In this document: positions 27,423 through 40,100 of the stretch, piece by piece
Numbering within the stretch: the first letter of the stretch is position 1
How the letters are laid out: each line of letters opens with the position of its first letter
NCBI GenBank assembly: GCA_031266805.1
Contig: JAISAH010000134.1
Location: 1 to 51,891 of the forward strand
DNA length: 51,891 nucleotides
Reading direction: 5' to 3'
Origin: Gracilibacteraceae bacterium
GTDB lineage: Bacteria > Bacillota > Desulfitobacteriia > Desulfitobacteriales > Syntrophobotulaceae
The notes under the pieces: generated by a model
What the model saw: the letters and a program-made list of their open reading frames with translations, nothing else
The model's database searches: none
What the model was told of the DNA's origin: nothing
Program-made: the position numbers and the translations under genes

Positions 27423-27461
27423 CACAGGGAACGGGCGGCTGGCAACCGCCCGTTCCCTGTG
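27423..27461 (+). terminator. Terminator of the DUF4430/CWB2 unit
   Basis: Perfect 16-bp stem CACAGGGAACGGGCGG/complement with a seven-base loop, 25 bases after the stop codon, followed by CTTTC. Confidence 0.8.
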
Positions 27462-27503
27462 CTTTCAGGAATTCGCGCCTTTTTTCGGATTCTATTGGAC
27501 CGC

Positions 27504-27532
27504 TTGACAAGGACTGGAATGTTTGCTAGAAT
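27504..27532 (+). promoter_or_regulatory. hydS-like gene promoter
   Basis: TTGACA (27504-27509), 17-base spacer, TAGAAT (27527-27532). Shares architecture and flanks with the rex promoter (CGCTTGACAA, TTTGCTA). Confidence 0.75.
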
Positions 27533-27536
27533 AATA

Positions 27537-27568
27537 TTGATAAAATATTATTGATAAATTTTTATCAA
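27537..27568. promoter_or_regulatory. Two overlapping Rex-type operators
   Basis: TTGATAAAATATTATTGA (27537-27554) and the perfect palindrome TTGATAAATTTTTATCAA (27551-27568) share four bases. Both fit TTGATAA-N4-TTATCAA and lie just after the -10 box. Rex bound here would repress the hydrogen-sensor gene at low NADH. Confidence 0.7.
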
Positions 27569-27622
27569 TAATAATCCAATCCGGAGCTTCACTGAGGGCG
27601 CGAACGACAGGAGGGGAGTTTC

Positions 27623-30185
<2,563 letters not shown>

Positions 30186-30193
<8 letters not shown>

Positions 30194-30524
30194 TTACAGC
30201 AGACCTTGCCAAAATCCCAATTACACCGTTGCGAGCATACGCCGCCTGCAAATCAATAATGTCGTCAAACCTTTTGCAGCGTTTAAACGTTTCTGCGTCC
30301 AGCAGAGCATATATTAAAGGCTCTGCCATGAAACAGTATTTTTTCTCATATGCCCGAAGTCCCAAAACTTCCAAATCATTCATTGTTATTTCGCAGGAAC
30401 CAACGGACAATAAAAATTTTTTTAATGCTTCGTTCCTATGTTGATCCCCGGCTTGAACCAGAGCTTTCCTGGCCAGCGCGGAACGGCGGCCGGCATTGTC
30501 TAAAAATTCTTTTGTGATTATCAT
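30186..30524 (-). CDS. Small partner of the nucleotidyltransferase-like gene, unknown
   Basis: About 112 residues beginning MIITKEFLDNAGRRSALARK. Mostly helical, no recognised domain. The ATG at 30524 is preferred because a GAGGG site stands 11 bases before it; a GTG four codons earlier overlaps that site. It overlaps the next gene by eight bases, which suggests co-translation as in toxin-antitoxin pairs. The antitoxin or co-factor role is inference from size and pairing. Low GC content marks both genes as acquired. Confidence 0.45.
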
Positions 30525-30611
30525 AAATAGACGCACCCTCTTTTGTCACGGTTTCCTAGACGTGGATTCGTCAGGCTGCCGCCTCTCTCCTGCTTCTCAA
30601 AGCCGCCGTCA

Positions 30612-30640
30612 TTGATTTTTTGCGGGGACGGGTATATAAT
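30612..30640 (+). promoter_or_regulatory. Promoter of the nitrogenase-like operon
   Basis: TTGATT (30612-30617), 17-base spacer, TATAAT (30635-30640), 50 bases before the GTG start. No riboswitch or Rex-type site is seen in the leader. Confidence 0.7.
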
Positions 30641-30689
30641 CAAAGCACATAATGCTTATTTTCACATATTCTGAAAGAAGTGGATCACT

Positions 30690-32882
30690 GTGAATAAAAT
30701 CGCTGTTTACGGTAAAGGCGGCATCGGAAAATCCACGGTCAGCGCCAACTTGTCCGCGGCTCTGGCCCAGGCGGGCGTCCGCGTACTCCAGATCGGCTGC
30801 GACCCCAAACACGATTCCACCCGCTTGCTCACGCATGGGCGGCGGATCACGACGGTGCTGGATTACACGCGCGTGACCGGACACGCGGACCGCCGGCTGG
30901 AGGACGTGCTTTTTCCGGGATACGCGGGCGTGGGCTGCGTGGAGGCGGGCGGCCCGAAACCGGGCGTCGGCTGCGCGGGCAGGGGTATCATCACCGCCTT
31001 TGAGCTGCTGGAGCGGTTTCACGCCGAGGATGATTACGACGCCGTGATTTACGACGTGCTGGGCGACGTGGTCTGCGGCGGTTTTGCCGTCCCGATCCGG
31101 CGGGAATACGCGAATTTGATACTCATAGTCACCTCCGGCGAATTCATGGCCCTGTACGCGGCCAACAACATTCTGCGCGGGATACGGAATTACGACGGCG
31201 AAAAACGGCGCGTGGCGGGCATCGTTTTCAACCGGCGCGATATCGCCGGCGAGGACGGACGCGTCGCCCGTTTTGCCGAAGCCGCCGGACTCCCGGTTTG
31301 CGCGGTCGTACCCCGAAGCGGGGTCTTCGCTCGCTGCGAGGCGGAAAACAGGACGGTGGTCGAAGCGGGCTATGAATTGGCTGGAATTTTCAGGGATTTA
31401 GCGCGGGCGCTGACGGAAGGAATCAGCCTTTACGAAGCCGCGCCCCTGACGGACGACGACTTGGAGCACGCCGTCTTTGGCCCGGACCGGCCCGCCGCGC
31501 CGGAACCGGCCGCCGCGCTCCCTCCCGTCCGGAGACCCGCCGGGCCGGCCGCTGAGTCGACGCGCGCCGCCGCCGCTGAAGAATTGGTATCCGTCAATAT
31601 CTTATACGACGATCCCTTGCACGGCTGCGCTTTCAATGGCGCGGTCGGGACGGGCGTCCACCTGACGGACGCGGTGATCCTCGCCCACTCGCCGCAAAGC
31701 TGCGCCTATATCTCCTATCAGACGATCAGTTCGGCGGGCAGACGCGGCCTGTTCGAGCGCGGCGCCCTTTTGCCGAACTCCGTGTCGCCCAATCTGGAGT
31801 GCAGTTTCATGGATGAAAACGACGTTATTTTCGGCGGCGCCGACAAGCTGGAGGCCAAAGTGCTGGAAATAAAGAAAAAGCGCCCCCGGGCGATCGTCGT
31901 CGTCACCTCCTGCCCCTCCGGCATCATCGGCGACGACGTCAGCCGCGTCCTGCGCCACGCCGAGCCGGATCTGCCCATCATCGCGGTCAGGGCCGACGGC
32001 AATCTCAGCGGCGATTATTTGCAGGGGATGCTGGAAATGTATGTATCCTTGGCGCGCGAGATCATAAAGCGGGACATCGCGCCTATGCCGGACACGGTCA
32101 ACATAGTTTTTGAAAAAGTGGCGGCCAAAAGCACCGGCCCCAATTTCAAAATCGTGGAAGAATTTCTGCACCGGCTCGGTCTTCGGGTGAACTGCCGTTT
32201 TTTATGCGAAACGACGTTTGACCGGTTGCGGGATTTCCTCGCCGCGCCGCTCAATCTGCTGGCCAGCGACGATTATACGGGCAGGCTGCTTCGGCGTTTT
32301 TTCACGGACGAATACGGCTGCGTTTTTTTGGACGGCGGTTTCCCCGTCGGTTTTGACGAGACCAAAGAGTGGCTGCTAAAAGTCGCGGATTTTTTCGGCC
32401 GGCGCGGCGCGGCGGAGTGTCTGATCCGGGAGCAGGAAAGCGGTTACCGCCGGCGAGTGGAGGCGCTGCGCCCGGCGCTGCGCGGGCGTAAGCTGATGAT
32501 CGTCACCTTCAACCATAACGTGGACTGGATACTCAGAGTGGCGCTGGACGCCGGCATGGAGATCGTGAAGCTCGGCATACTGCGCTTCTCGCAGGACGCC
32601 GGGTTCGTGACCCGGCTCGGCGCGCCGCTGAACGTCGAGGAAAATTACGACGACGCGGGGCGCGGGGCCGACACGCTGAAATATCGGCCGGATGTGCTGC
32701 TGACCAATTACAACTCCGCGGACGAGCCGGCGGGCGTTCTGGCGGACACGATCCCCATGTGCCCCGACGCCGGTTTTTATTCCGGGCTGAACATGGTCAG
32801 CCGCTGGGCCGCTTTGCTGGAAAAAAATTTGCGCGGGGAGTGGATGGACGATAAAAAATTCGTTGACAAATATTACGCCTGA
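30690..32882 (+). CDS. Nitrogenase-like NifH-NifD fusion protein
   Basis: 730 residues joining two proteins normally separate. Residues 1 to about 260 are a NifH/BchL-type ATPase: P-loop GKGGIGKST at 8-16, and both [4Fe-4S] cysteines, Cys95 (GVGCAGRG) and Cys129 (DVVCGG). A Pro/Ala linker (about 265-300) leads to a NifD-like domain with P-cluster-type cysteines Cys313, Cys338 and Cys408, spaced much as in NifD (62, 88, 154). The FeMo-cofactor His442 region is replaced by [12 protein letters not shown], so normal dinitrogen reduction is not expected. No nifEN, nifB or ABC transporter is nearby. It is likely an uncharacterised group IV-type reductase acting on an unknown substrate. GTG start with GAAAGAAGTGG. 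Confidence 0.85.
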   Translation: MNKIAVYGKGGIGKSTVSANLSAALAQAGVRVLQIGCDPKHDSTRLLTHGRRITTVLDYTRVTGHADRRLEDVLFPGYAGVGCVEAGGPKPGVGCAGRGIITAFELLERFHAEDDYDAVIYDVLGDVVCGGFAVPIRREYANLILIVTSGEFMALYAANNILRGIRNYDGEKRRVAGIVFNRRDIAGEDGRVARFAEAAGLPVCAVVPRSGVFARCEAENRTVVEAGYELAGIFRDLARALTEGISLYEAAPLTDDDLEHAVFGPDRPAAPEPAAALPPVRRPAGPAAESTRAAAAEELVSVNILYDDPLHGCAFNGAVGTGVHLTDAVILAHSPQSCAYISYQTISSAGRRGLFERGALLPNSVSPNLECSFMDENDVIFGGADKLEAKVLEIKKKRPRAIVVVTSCPSGIIGDDVSRVLRHAEPDLPIIAVRADGNLSGDYLQGMLEMYVSLAREIIKRDIAPMPDTVNIVFEKVAAKSTGPNFKIVEEFLHRLGLRVNCRFLCETTFDRLRDFLAAPLNLLASDDYTGRLLRRFFTDEYGCVFLDGGFPVGFDETKEWLLKVADFFGRRGAAECLIREQESGYRRRVEALRPALRGRKLMIVTFNHNVDWILRVALDAGMEIVKLGILRFSQDAGFVTRLGAPLNVEENYDDAGRGADTLKYRPDVLLTNYNSADEPAGVLADTIPMCPDAGFYSGLNMVSRWAALLEKNLRGEWMDDKKFVDKYYA

Positions 32883-34140
32883 CAGCCTTTCGGGAATCAT
32901 TTTCGCGCTGGAGGGCGTCGCGCGCGGGGTGGTGCTGCTCAACGGCCCCACGGGATGCAAGTTTTACCACAGCGCGATCTCCGGCAATCAAATGGTCAGG
33001 CAAGGCGATTTCGACCCGCTGCGTTTCCCCGGCATATGGGGTTTCGGTCAGCCGCGGGTGCCCTGCACCTATCTGGCCGGCCGCGATTATGTATACGGCA
33101 GCCGCGACAAGCTGGCGGAAGCGCTGCCTTGGCTGCAGGGCCACGCGAGAGACGGCCTGATCTGCGTCGTGAACTCGCCGGGCGCCGCGCTCATCGGCGA
33201 CGATCTGCAGGGCATCGTGCAAGAGGTCTTGCCGGATACGCCCTGTATCGCCATCGAGACGCCGGGTTTTTCGGAAAACATCTTCGCCGGCTATGACAGC
33301 GCCGCTCAGGCCCTTTTCCGCCAGCTCGACATCCCCCCGCAGCCGGTGCGGCCCGCTTCGGTCAATCTGCTGGGGCTGTCTATTTTTAACAGAAATTTCC
33401 AGGGAGACTTGGCCGAGACGACGCGGCTGCTGGATCTTTGCGGCGTCAGGACGAACTGCGCTCTTTTCGCCGGCTCGGATCTCGGCGCCATCCGGGCCAT
33501 ACAGAGCGCGGCGCTGAATATAGCGCTCTATCCCGAATCCGGGCTGACCGCCGCCCGTCTGCTGGAGGAAAAATACGGCACGCCTTATATCGTCTGCGAC
33601 GGCCCGCCTGTCGGTTTCGCGGCGACCGAAGCCTTGATGGCGGCCGTATGCGCCAAGCTGGGGACCGATATCTCCGCTTTCATGGAAGAAAGCGGCCGGG
33701 CCCGCGCCCGCGCCTATACGCATATCTCCCGCGTCCACACGCTCACCGGCCTGCCGAAAGGCGCGAAATTCGCGCTGGAAGGGACCTATTCCGAGCTTTA
33801 CGCCTACACCAAATTCCTCACGGGCTATTTTGGCATGATCCCGGACGGGGCAGCGGTATTTTGCCCGGAGCGTGACGAGTACAAGGAAAAATACCTGGCC
33901 CTGCTCGACTCCCTGGGCGCATCCGCCGCTCTGAGCCGCGGCCTGACGGAAACGGACGCGGAGCTGATATTCGCCAGCGGCGGGAGCATAGCGGCCCTGA
34001 AGCTGCGCAAACGTGAATTCACCGGCGTGGAGATCTCGCTCCCCACCCTCGGTTACATCGACGTGCTGCCCAAAGCGAATTTCGGCCTGACCGGCGCTCT
34101 GCTGCTAACGGAACAGGTGTTAAACGGCTTGCTGTTTTGA
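32863..34140 (+). CDS. Divergent NifD/NifK-like nitrogenase component 1 subunit
   Basis: 425-residue nitrogenase component 1-like protein, partner of the fusion upstream and overlapping it by 20 bases (TTG start). It opens abruptly at [20 protein letters not shown], so the first P-cluster cysteine region of NifK is missing or reads Ser. Cys32 in [10 protein letters not shown] matches the second ligand. The third ligand site reads [12 protein letters not shown], with no cysteine. A P-cluster would thus be bound mainly by the partner subunit, or be a simple [4Fe-4S] cluster as in BchNB and CfbD-type enzymes. Function unknown. It is followed directly by the promoter of the second riboswitch unit. 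Confidence 0.8.
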   Translation: MTNITPDSLSGIIFALEGVARGVVLLNGPTGCKFYHSAISGNQMVRQGDFDPLRFPGIWGFGQPRVPCTYLAGRDYVYGSRDKLAEALPWLQGHARDGLICVVNSPGAALIGDDLQGIVQEVLPDTPCIAIETPGFSENIFAGYDSAAQALFRQLDIPPQPVRPASVNLLGLSIFNRNFQGDLAETTRLLDLCGVRTNCALFAGSDLGAIRAIQSAALNIALYPESGLTAARLLEEKYGTPYIVCDGPPVGFAATEALMAAVCAKLGTDISAFMEESGRARARAYTHISRVHTLTGLPKGAKFALEGTYSELYAYTKFLTGYFGMIPDGAAVFCPERDEYKEKYLALLDSLGASAALSRGLTETDAELIFASGGSIAALKLRKREFTGVEISLPTLGYIDVLPKANFGLTGALLLTEQVLNGLLF

Positions 34141-34184
34141 CCACTTTTTTTGTCATATTTTTCACAAAATGAGCGGAAAACGTA

Positions 34185-34213
34185 TTGACACGGTATAAGG
34201 GAAGTGCTATGAT
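34185..34213 (+). promoter_or_regulatory. Promoter of riboswitch unit 2
   Basis: TTGACA (34185-34190), 17-base spacer, TATGAT (34208-34213), 37 bases before the aptamer. Confidence 0.75.
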
Positions 34214-34250
34214 GTAGTCAGAGCGGCAATATTTTGACAATTTCATATGA

Positions 34251-34512
34251 CCCTGTGTTCCGAGGTGTCTACAGCACGCGCGCGTTGCGCGGGCCATGCG
34301 CCGAGGATTAAAAAAGGAATTGGGTGAGAACCCCTTGCAGGCCGAGCCGTGGCGCCCGTCTTTTCAGGCGGAGCTGTGGCCGGCGCCACCGCTGCCGTAT
34401 GCGCAACAGTCATGTTTCACGCGAAAGCGGCCACCGGAGTTATCCGGGAAGGCCACGACATGACGCCGGGACGAAAGTCCCTGAACGCGCGAGCCGGAAG
34501 ACTGACACAGGG
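34251..34512 (+). promoter_or_regulatory. Cobalamin riboswitch 2
   Basis: The closing P1 helix CCCTGTGT (34251-34258) pairs perfectly with ACACAGGG (34505-34512). Between them are AAAAAAGGAATTGGGTGAG then AACCCCTTGCAGGCCGAGCC, peripheral hairpins, and the B12 box GAGCCGGAAGACTGAC at 34491-34506. The order matches the cobalamin riboswitch family. Downstream, a TTGCCGC/GCGGCAA hairpin (about 34598-34626) ends just before a GGGGGGGG ribosome site, so control may act on translation rather than termination. Confidence 0.87.
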
Positions 34513-34749
34513 CGTTTTAGGTGGGAGTTTGCGGCGGAGTGATCCGCGCGGACAGCGTCATGAGAATACGGTCGTGGCATCCATAGGGATTGCCGCGGCT
34601 ATATTGTTTAGCGGCGGGCGGCAAAAAAGAAAGGGGGGGGTGAAAAAATCAATACCTTCGCGGACTGGGAGACGCGGCTGTGGCAAGCGCGCGAGCGAAA
34701 AGAGGAAACCAAAGCTTTTGTAGAAAAGCTTTGGGCGGCGGATTATCTT

Positions 34750-35355
34750 GTGCCGGAAAAACCGGGCGGCAAAGGGTTTGCCTTGCTGGCGGCGCAGGAA
34801 GAAACCCTTTTCCTGCCGGCTTACACGTCGGAAAAGGAGATCGCCCGGCGGCAAGGGCCGCGGGGACGCCGCGCCGTCCTGCGTCTGGCCATGCTGCACC
34901 ATATCGTCGTGGACGATCCGCGGCTGAGCGGCGTCGTGATCAATCCTTTCGGCGTCTCGCTCGTTTTGCGCCGCGCCGACCTTCTGACGATAGAGCAGAC
35001 CGTTACCGGCATGACGCACGCGCGTGTGGAGCATAGAGGTCAGGCCTTCCTCTCGCCGGCCCGCTGCTCCCCGGCTCTCACCGAGGCTTTTACCGCCGCG
35101 CTGGAGAATAGCGGCATGAACGTGGCCGAGGGTTATATCCTGACCGCGCGGGCCCAGGAAGAAACGCCGCATTTGCTCTTTCTCATTGATTTCCGCGGCG
35201 ACAGAAAACTGCTGTTCCCGCGTATCGCCGACGCCCTGCGCCCGCACATGCCGCCGGGCGCGATGTTTGAGCTGCGGCAGGCGAGCCCCGCCCTGCTGGG
35301 GGCCGCGCGGCAAGTAGCGCTGCCGGTTTACAAGCGGGATACCCTTTACCATTAG
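34750..35355 (+). CDS. SseB-like protein, 5' end uncertain
   Basis: 201 residues from a GTG start; resembles SseB family proteins (LFLPAYTSEKEI, GVVINPFGVSLVLRRADL, and a C-terminal SseB domain with GYILTARAQEETPHLLFLIDF). Role in bacteria is unclear; overexpression in E. coli gave serine sensitivity. The same frame stays open and protein-like upstream to 34648 (INTFADWETRLWQARERKEE) but has no ATG, GTG or TTG. A GTG at 34640 with a good ribosome site lies one base out of frame, separated by an A6 run (34643-34648); one more A would join them. So the true start is probably 34640 with a homopolymer frameshift. First gene below riboswitch 2. Confidence 0.7.
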   Translation: MPEKPGGKGFALLAAQEETLFLPAYTSEKEIARRQGPRGRRAVLRLAMLHHIVVDDPRLSGVVINPFGVSLVLRRADLLTIEQTVTGMTHARVEHRGQAFLSPARCSPALTEAFTAALENSGMNVAEGYILTARAQEETPHLLFLIDFRGDRKLLFPRIADALRPHMPPGAMFELRQASPALLGAARQVALPVYKRDTLYH

Positions 35356-35614
35356 GAAGCGTTGATTAATTCTCGTCATTGCGAGCAGCGAAAGAATTCG
35401 TCTCGTCGTCATTGCGAGCAGGTACGAGACTGCCGCCTTAGCGGCATAGCCGAGTCCGCACTGTGGCCTAGAGCGCCTTGCGCCGCAGGCGCTTATTAGG
35501 CGGTCTTGCCAACAGTGGAACGAAGTGACGAAGCAATCCAGCCACACGGGAACTCATCTGTCAAGCCGCTGACGGTCAGACGGTCAGACCGGCGGCCAAT
35601 CAAAAGGAGGGTAC
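35356..35614. repeat. Gap with dispersed repeats
   Basis: No gene. Two CGTCATTGCGAGCAG copies (about 35375 and 35409), a CGCCTTGCGCCGCAGGCGCT hairpin region, and a 22-base segment at 35496-35517 that recurs inverted at 22156-22177. A GACGGTCA direct repeat lies near 35570, and AAAAGGAGGG at about 35601 serves the next gene. Confidence 0.6.
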
Positions 35615-36019
35615 ATGAGCCAGGAAAAACACCGGAAAGAACTGAGCGAGATTTTAGAAGGCAAAGTTATTCATTATCATGTGAATAACCTGAAAATCGG
35701 ACACAAAGGCCGGCGTGTCACGCATGAGCCGGCCGCGGCGATAGCCCCGACCACAGGCGAAGATGAAGTCGAAGTGAAATTGCATCTGGCCAAGAGGGGG
35801 CCTACGGGCGGCTATGTGGCGCTTCCCGACGGTGACCCTAATTATTTCGGCACTCCTTTAACAGTCAGCATTGATCCAGAGAAAACGCTGATGGAATTGC
35901 TTTACCAGGTGGCTTCGACTGCCGGAACGCATATCACAGGCCTCGTCACCGCCGATTCCAGCGGCGTGGATCAGGTTCCAGTCGGCTGGACGGATTCGGT
36001 TTTCATGAGAGCGAACTAG
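35615..36019 (+). CDS. Unknown protein, N-terminal part of a frameshifted gene
   Basis: 134 residues starting MSQEKHRKELSEILEGKVIH with a good AAAGGAGGG site. No recognised domain; beta-rich with DEVEVKLHLAKRGPTGGYVA. The frame ends MRAN shortly after a T4 run at 36000-36003. Adding one T there continues the protein as DSVFHESELEDPPKYYEDGE into the frame that ends at 36375, giving about 253 residues. So this is the first half of one gene. It has no signal peptide. It lies directly before the giant LRR surface protein and probably shares its transcript from riboswitch 2. Confidence 0.6.
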   Translation: MSQEKHRKELSEILEGKVIHYHVNNLKIGHKGRRVTHEPAAAIAPTTGEDEVEVKLHLAKRGPTGGYVALPDGDPNYFGTPLTVSIDPEKTLMELLYQVASTAGTHITGLVTADSSGVDQVPVGWTDSVFMRAN

Positions 36020-36375
36020 AAGACCCTCCCAAGTATTACGAAGACGGGGAGTATGATCCTCCGCTTCCCCCGCACCCTCCGGCGGGAACGCCCGGCAGGT
36101 GGACGGGCTATGAATGGGAGTATTTCCTCGGCACGCCGCAGAATCCGATGTCCACGCCGGCGCATATGGAATACAACCAGCTTTACGGCTTGGCTTATCC
36201 CGCCCTCAGGATGGACGAGTTTAAGGTCGGGGATATACCTGCAGATGAAAACGGGGAAAGACACATCACTTTTTGTTATGAATATACGGACTTCAATTTC
36301 GTGGTCGAGACCACAGAGGAAGAAGGCGAGATCACGCATACGATCACGCCCAAAACAGACAAGAAGGAGAAATAA
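36004..36375 (+). pseudogene. C-terminal part of the frameshifted unknown gene
   Basis: Open frame reading HESELEDPPKYYEDGEYDPP, a proline-rich stretch, then GYEWEYFLGTPQNPMSTP and a charged end ITPKTDKKEK. It has no proper start of its own until an internal ATG at 36148. It continues the product of 35615-36019 after a one-base shift. A ribosome site for the next gene (AAGGAG) overlaps its end, which shows that the operon was translated through here. Confidence 0.6.
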
Positions 36376-36382
36376 TTCCATT

Positions 36383-37138
36383 ATGATAATAAAGCGTCTC
36401 AGCGGCAGGAGGGGCGCCGCCCTTTTGCTCATATTTGCTATGCTCTTGTCGCTCTTGCCGGTATTCAGCGGCCCGGCGCGGGCGGCGGAATTTACAGACG
36501 GGACTTTCACCGTTAACGACGCCGGGGAGATCACGGTCTACGCCGGTCTGGGGGGCGCGGTGACAATCCCGGGTACAGTGGACGGCGTAACAGTTAAAAG
36601 TATTAACATAGCAAGTAAACCGTTCGTTGGAAAGACAGAGATCACAAAAGTTGTTTTTCCCGCGCAGTTTGAATCTATTCCCAGCGGCACATCGGAATCG
36701 ACCGGCGCTTTTTCCAATTGTACCAATTTGACGGAAATTGAGTTTATGAACACGGACACAACGATTGGCAATAATGCTTTCGCGAACTGCACAAGCCTAG
36801 AAAGCGTTGATTTGCCGGAGAACTTAATGGCCATAGGCGGTAACGCCTTTTTTGCCTGTCACGCCTTGGAAAGCATTAAATGGCCTGTGAACTTGGAATC
36901 CCTGGGAACTGCCGCTTTCTTGAATTGTACAAGTCTGAAAAGTATTGTTCTGCCCAACAGCGTAAAAACCTTGGGAGGTAGTGTTTTCGCGCACTGTACA
37001 GGTCTGGAAGAAGTGATTTTGCCCGCGGGCTTAACGAGTGCGGGCACGGGCGTCTTTATGGGCTGTGCTCTGGAAAGCATTGACTTGCCGAACGGCTTGG
37101 AGACATTGGATGATAATTTTTTTCCAAAATTGCACTAA
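36383..37138 (+). CDS. BspA-type leucine-rich-repeat surface protein, N-terminal fragment before a frameshift
   Basis: About 251 residues: a signal peptide (GAALLLIFAMLLSLLPVFSGPARA) and then BspA-type LRR_5 repeats, each close to AFxNCTxLExVxLPxxLxxIG. The frame breaks at a T7 run (37117-37123): reading ends FFPKLH, but with six T it would continue FFQNCTNLTDVQLPANLQ, a perfect next repeat, into the frame ending at 42998. So this and the next feature are one gene of about 2204 residues. BspA-type repeats mediate surface adhesion in anaerobes. ATG start with AAGGAG. Confidence 0.8.
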   Translation: MIIKRLSGRRGAALLLIFAMLLSLLPVFSGPARAAEFTDGTFTVNDAGEITVYAGLGGAVTIPGTVDGVTVKSINIASKPFVGKTEITKVVFPAQFESIPSGTSESTGAFSNCTNLTEIEFMNTDTTIGNNAFANCTSLESVDLPENLMAIGGNAFFACHALESIKWPVNLESLGTAAFLNCTSLKSIVLPNSVKTLGGSVFAHCTGLEEVILPAGLTSAGTGVFMGCALESIDLPNGLETLDDNFFPKLH

Positions 37139-40100
37139 TTTAACTGATGTCCAATTGCCGGCGAATCTGCAAACAATAGGCATGTTTGCTTTTTCGGGCT
37201 GTACGAATTTAGAAACTATAGATCTGCCGCTTAACCTGACGACTATTAACAATGCTGCTTTTTCGGGATGTACGAAACTAGAAAGCATAGTCTTGCCGCC
37301 GAATCTGACGACTATACAAAACACTATTTTTGATGACACCGGTTTGAGTTCCGTGAATTGGGAGGACTGGCCGGCCGGACTGACGACGGCGGGAGGCTTT
37401 GGGAACGCCCCCATACCTGCCGAAGCCATAAACGGGATATTGCAAAAAGAGACTGTGACTGCCATAGGTGCTAACGCCTTTAGAGGCAACACCACGCTGG
37501 AGAAGCTCACCATCCCGGCAAACATCACATCTATAGGAAATTCAGCGTTTAGGGAAAGTAACATACAGAGTTTAACGGTATTATCGCCTAAAATTACAAC
37601 TACCACCGCTGCGTTTAACAGCTGCGCTCAGCTGACAAGCGTCGATATTTACTCGGCTGATGCTACAATAGCCGCCTCGACGTTTGCGAACTGTTCTAAG
37701 CTGACGAGCGTATCGATTCCAGGCTGGCAGGGCACGGTTGCCGGCAATACGTTTAACGGCTGTTCGGCTTTGGAAAATATCCTCCTGCCCGAAGGCGTTA
37801 AGGAAATTGGCACATCGCCTTTTGCCGGCACAAAAATAAAAGAATTAGTTTTCCCCTCGACCTTAAAAACTTTCGGCAACAATGTCATTAACAACAGCGG
37901 CAGCGTGGAAACCGTCGTCATTTTGGCCGAAGATTTTACGACGGCGGCCGGCGTGTCCGCTAATCTGGGCGCTAGCGTTTTCACAATCGCCGCCGGGCAG
38001 GCGCCTGTGGACATATACGCCTTACCCGGCACGGTCGCCTGGAACAAACTCCAGGCGAACACGACCGCGGCGACCAAGCATAAGATCAAATCCCTCGCTC
38101 CCGCAGTCCGGGCGACGATCCAGCAGCCGGACGGGACGCTGCTGTACGCGAACCCGGCCTTGAGGGCGCCTTATGATAACGCGGGCGCGGAGGACGGCGA
38201 GACGGTCGAGAGCTTCTATCTCGCCACCGCGCTGGACGCTTGGATCGCCGCGGTCGCGGATGGCGACCTCGGCAATGATATCACGCCGCCCGCGGCTTTC
38301 GCCCTGAACGGCGTGAAGCACGATTTCGGCGAAGCGGGCGCTTTTTCCCTCATTGAGGGGGACGAGCTGCACTTTTTCTCGGAAACAAGCCGGTTCATCT
38401 GGTTCGAGCGCGAGGACGCGCTGATCAACGAGATGTACGCCGCTCCGGGCCTCAACTACACAGTGACCCTGTGGGACGAGAACGGGTCGGTCGAGGATAC
38501 GCCGGTCTACGCGGCGAAATTCGCCGATATGGCCGATTACGCCGCGCGTTTTAGCACGGGGACTGTGTGGTCGCCTGTCGGCCAAAGCTCCCTGCCGGAC
38601 GCCGGCGGCCGGATTACGCTTAATTTTCCGGAGAACGGGGTATATCTCCTGACGGCCTACGACCCTAACGGCACGGGCCGCGTCGCTTACAACTTCCTCA
38701 CCGTCACAGTTTATGCCCCCGATAACAAACTCATCGCCGGCGCTCCCGTGGGCGAGCCTGAGCTGGATACGGGCACGGAACTCTCGTCCGGCTATCAGGC
38801 CGGAGATTTTGTCCAGATCGGCGACGGAGGGGCGCAGCTGGGCGCCGGCTTTGACCCTGACCACTTGAAATACACTCTCTACGTCAATGCCGAAACACAG
38901 AAACTGACTTTGCCGCTGGCGCGCTACTCGCTTGATTATCAGGGCAGCCTGACCCTCACCGCCGCGCTGGACGGCCAGACGGTTTTCGGCCCCGAGGCCG
39001 CGGACGGCGAGGGGCGTTGGGAGGGCCTTGGCCTCGACCTGAGCGCGGTGGGCGCCAGCGCCAAGCTCCTGCTGACGGCTTCATGCGAGGAAGCGGGAGA
39101 GACTTTTGAGCGCGTTTATGAGATCACCGTCACGCGCGACGCCAACATCGCCTACGCCGGGATACGCCATCTGGAGGGCGCTCTCGGTCTGGGCATCGGC
39201 CAGAGCGCGACGCTGTACGACGTTTTTGCCCGCGGCGCGGACTCTTATACTTTCTATATCCATCCCGGACAGACCGAAGCGGTGCTGGATGTGACCGTCG
39301 ACGGCGGCACGATCCTGTTTGCCGGCGGCGTGCAGCAAACAGAGACCGCCGCTCCAAACGTCTTCCGCGTGACTTTGGATTGCGAGAACGTCAATACCAC
39401 GCACACGCTGCGAACCTATCGCGGTGATACTAATACTACCGCAGAATATACCATAAAATTCCTGCCCCGTTCTTCGCGCGCCGGCGTGTTCACCCCTGAC
39501 CGCGTATATGACTACCGCGCCGCCGAAGGCCAGTTCGCCGGCCCGCTGTCCTACGCCCTCTGGGCTCTCGTCGCCCAGACCCACTATTATAAGTTCGTCT
39601 CGCTGGGGGGATTCGGCGGTTACGCCACCTACTATTACGACGATCCGATAGTCAACGACCCGCGCAACCCCTACGGCGTGGATTTCATCGTCTACGGCAA
39701 CGCCTTTGAGGGCGGTACGGCCGGCGAACCGGCCGGAGCGCAGGTCTCCTATGACGGCGAAACCTGGTACGATCTGGCCGGGCAGCGGCATTATGAACTC
39801 AACACCCGCTATGTACAGAACGTGCCGCTCTTGGACGGCGGGACGACGGAGAGCTTGCTGCTCTATAAGACAGGCGATTCCGGCAACCGCGATAAGACCA
39901 CCTGGGGCTACGCCGACGTGGCCAACAGCTCGGAGGTACTCTACGCCGAAAAACTCTGGTCGGTGAGAGCCACGCCATATAACCCTTACGGCGAGAACGC
40001 CGGCAAACCCTATATTACCATGCGCTATGACCCCTTTCCAACTGTGGTGTACGAATATCCGGGCGGCAACGTCGGCGATATGTTCGACCTGAGCTGGGCG

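Noticed and set aside
30690-34140. A true nitrogen-fixing nitrogenase
   Set aside because: FeMo-co histidine region replaced, NifK-type P-cluster ligands missing, no nifB/nifEN nearby.
34349-34723. Open frame of 124 codons across riboswitch 2
   Set aside because: It covers structured aptamer sequence and reads as basic low-complexity protein; the RNA explanation fits better.
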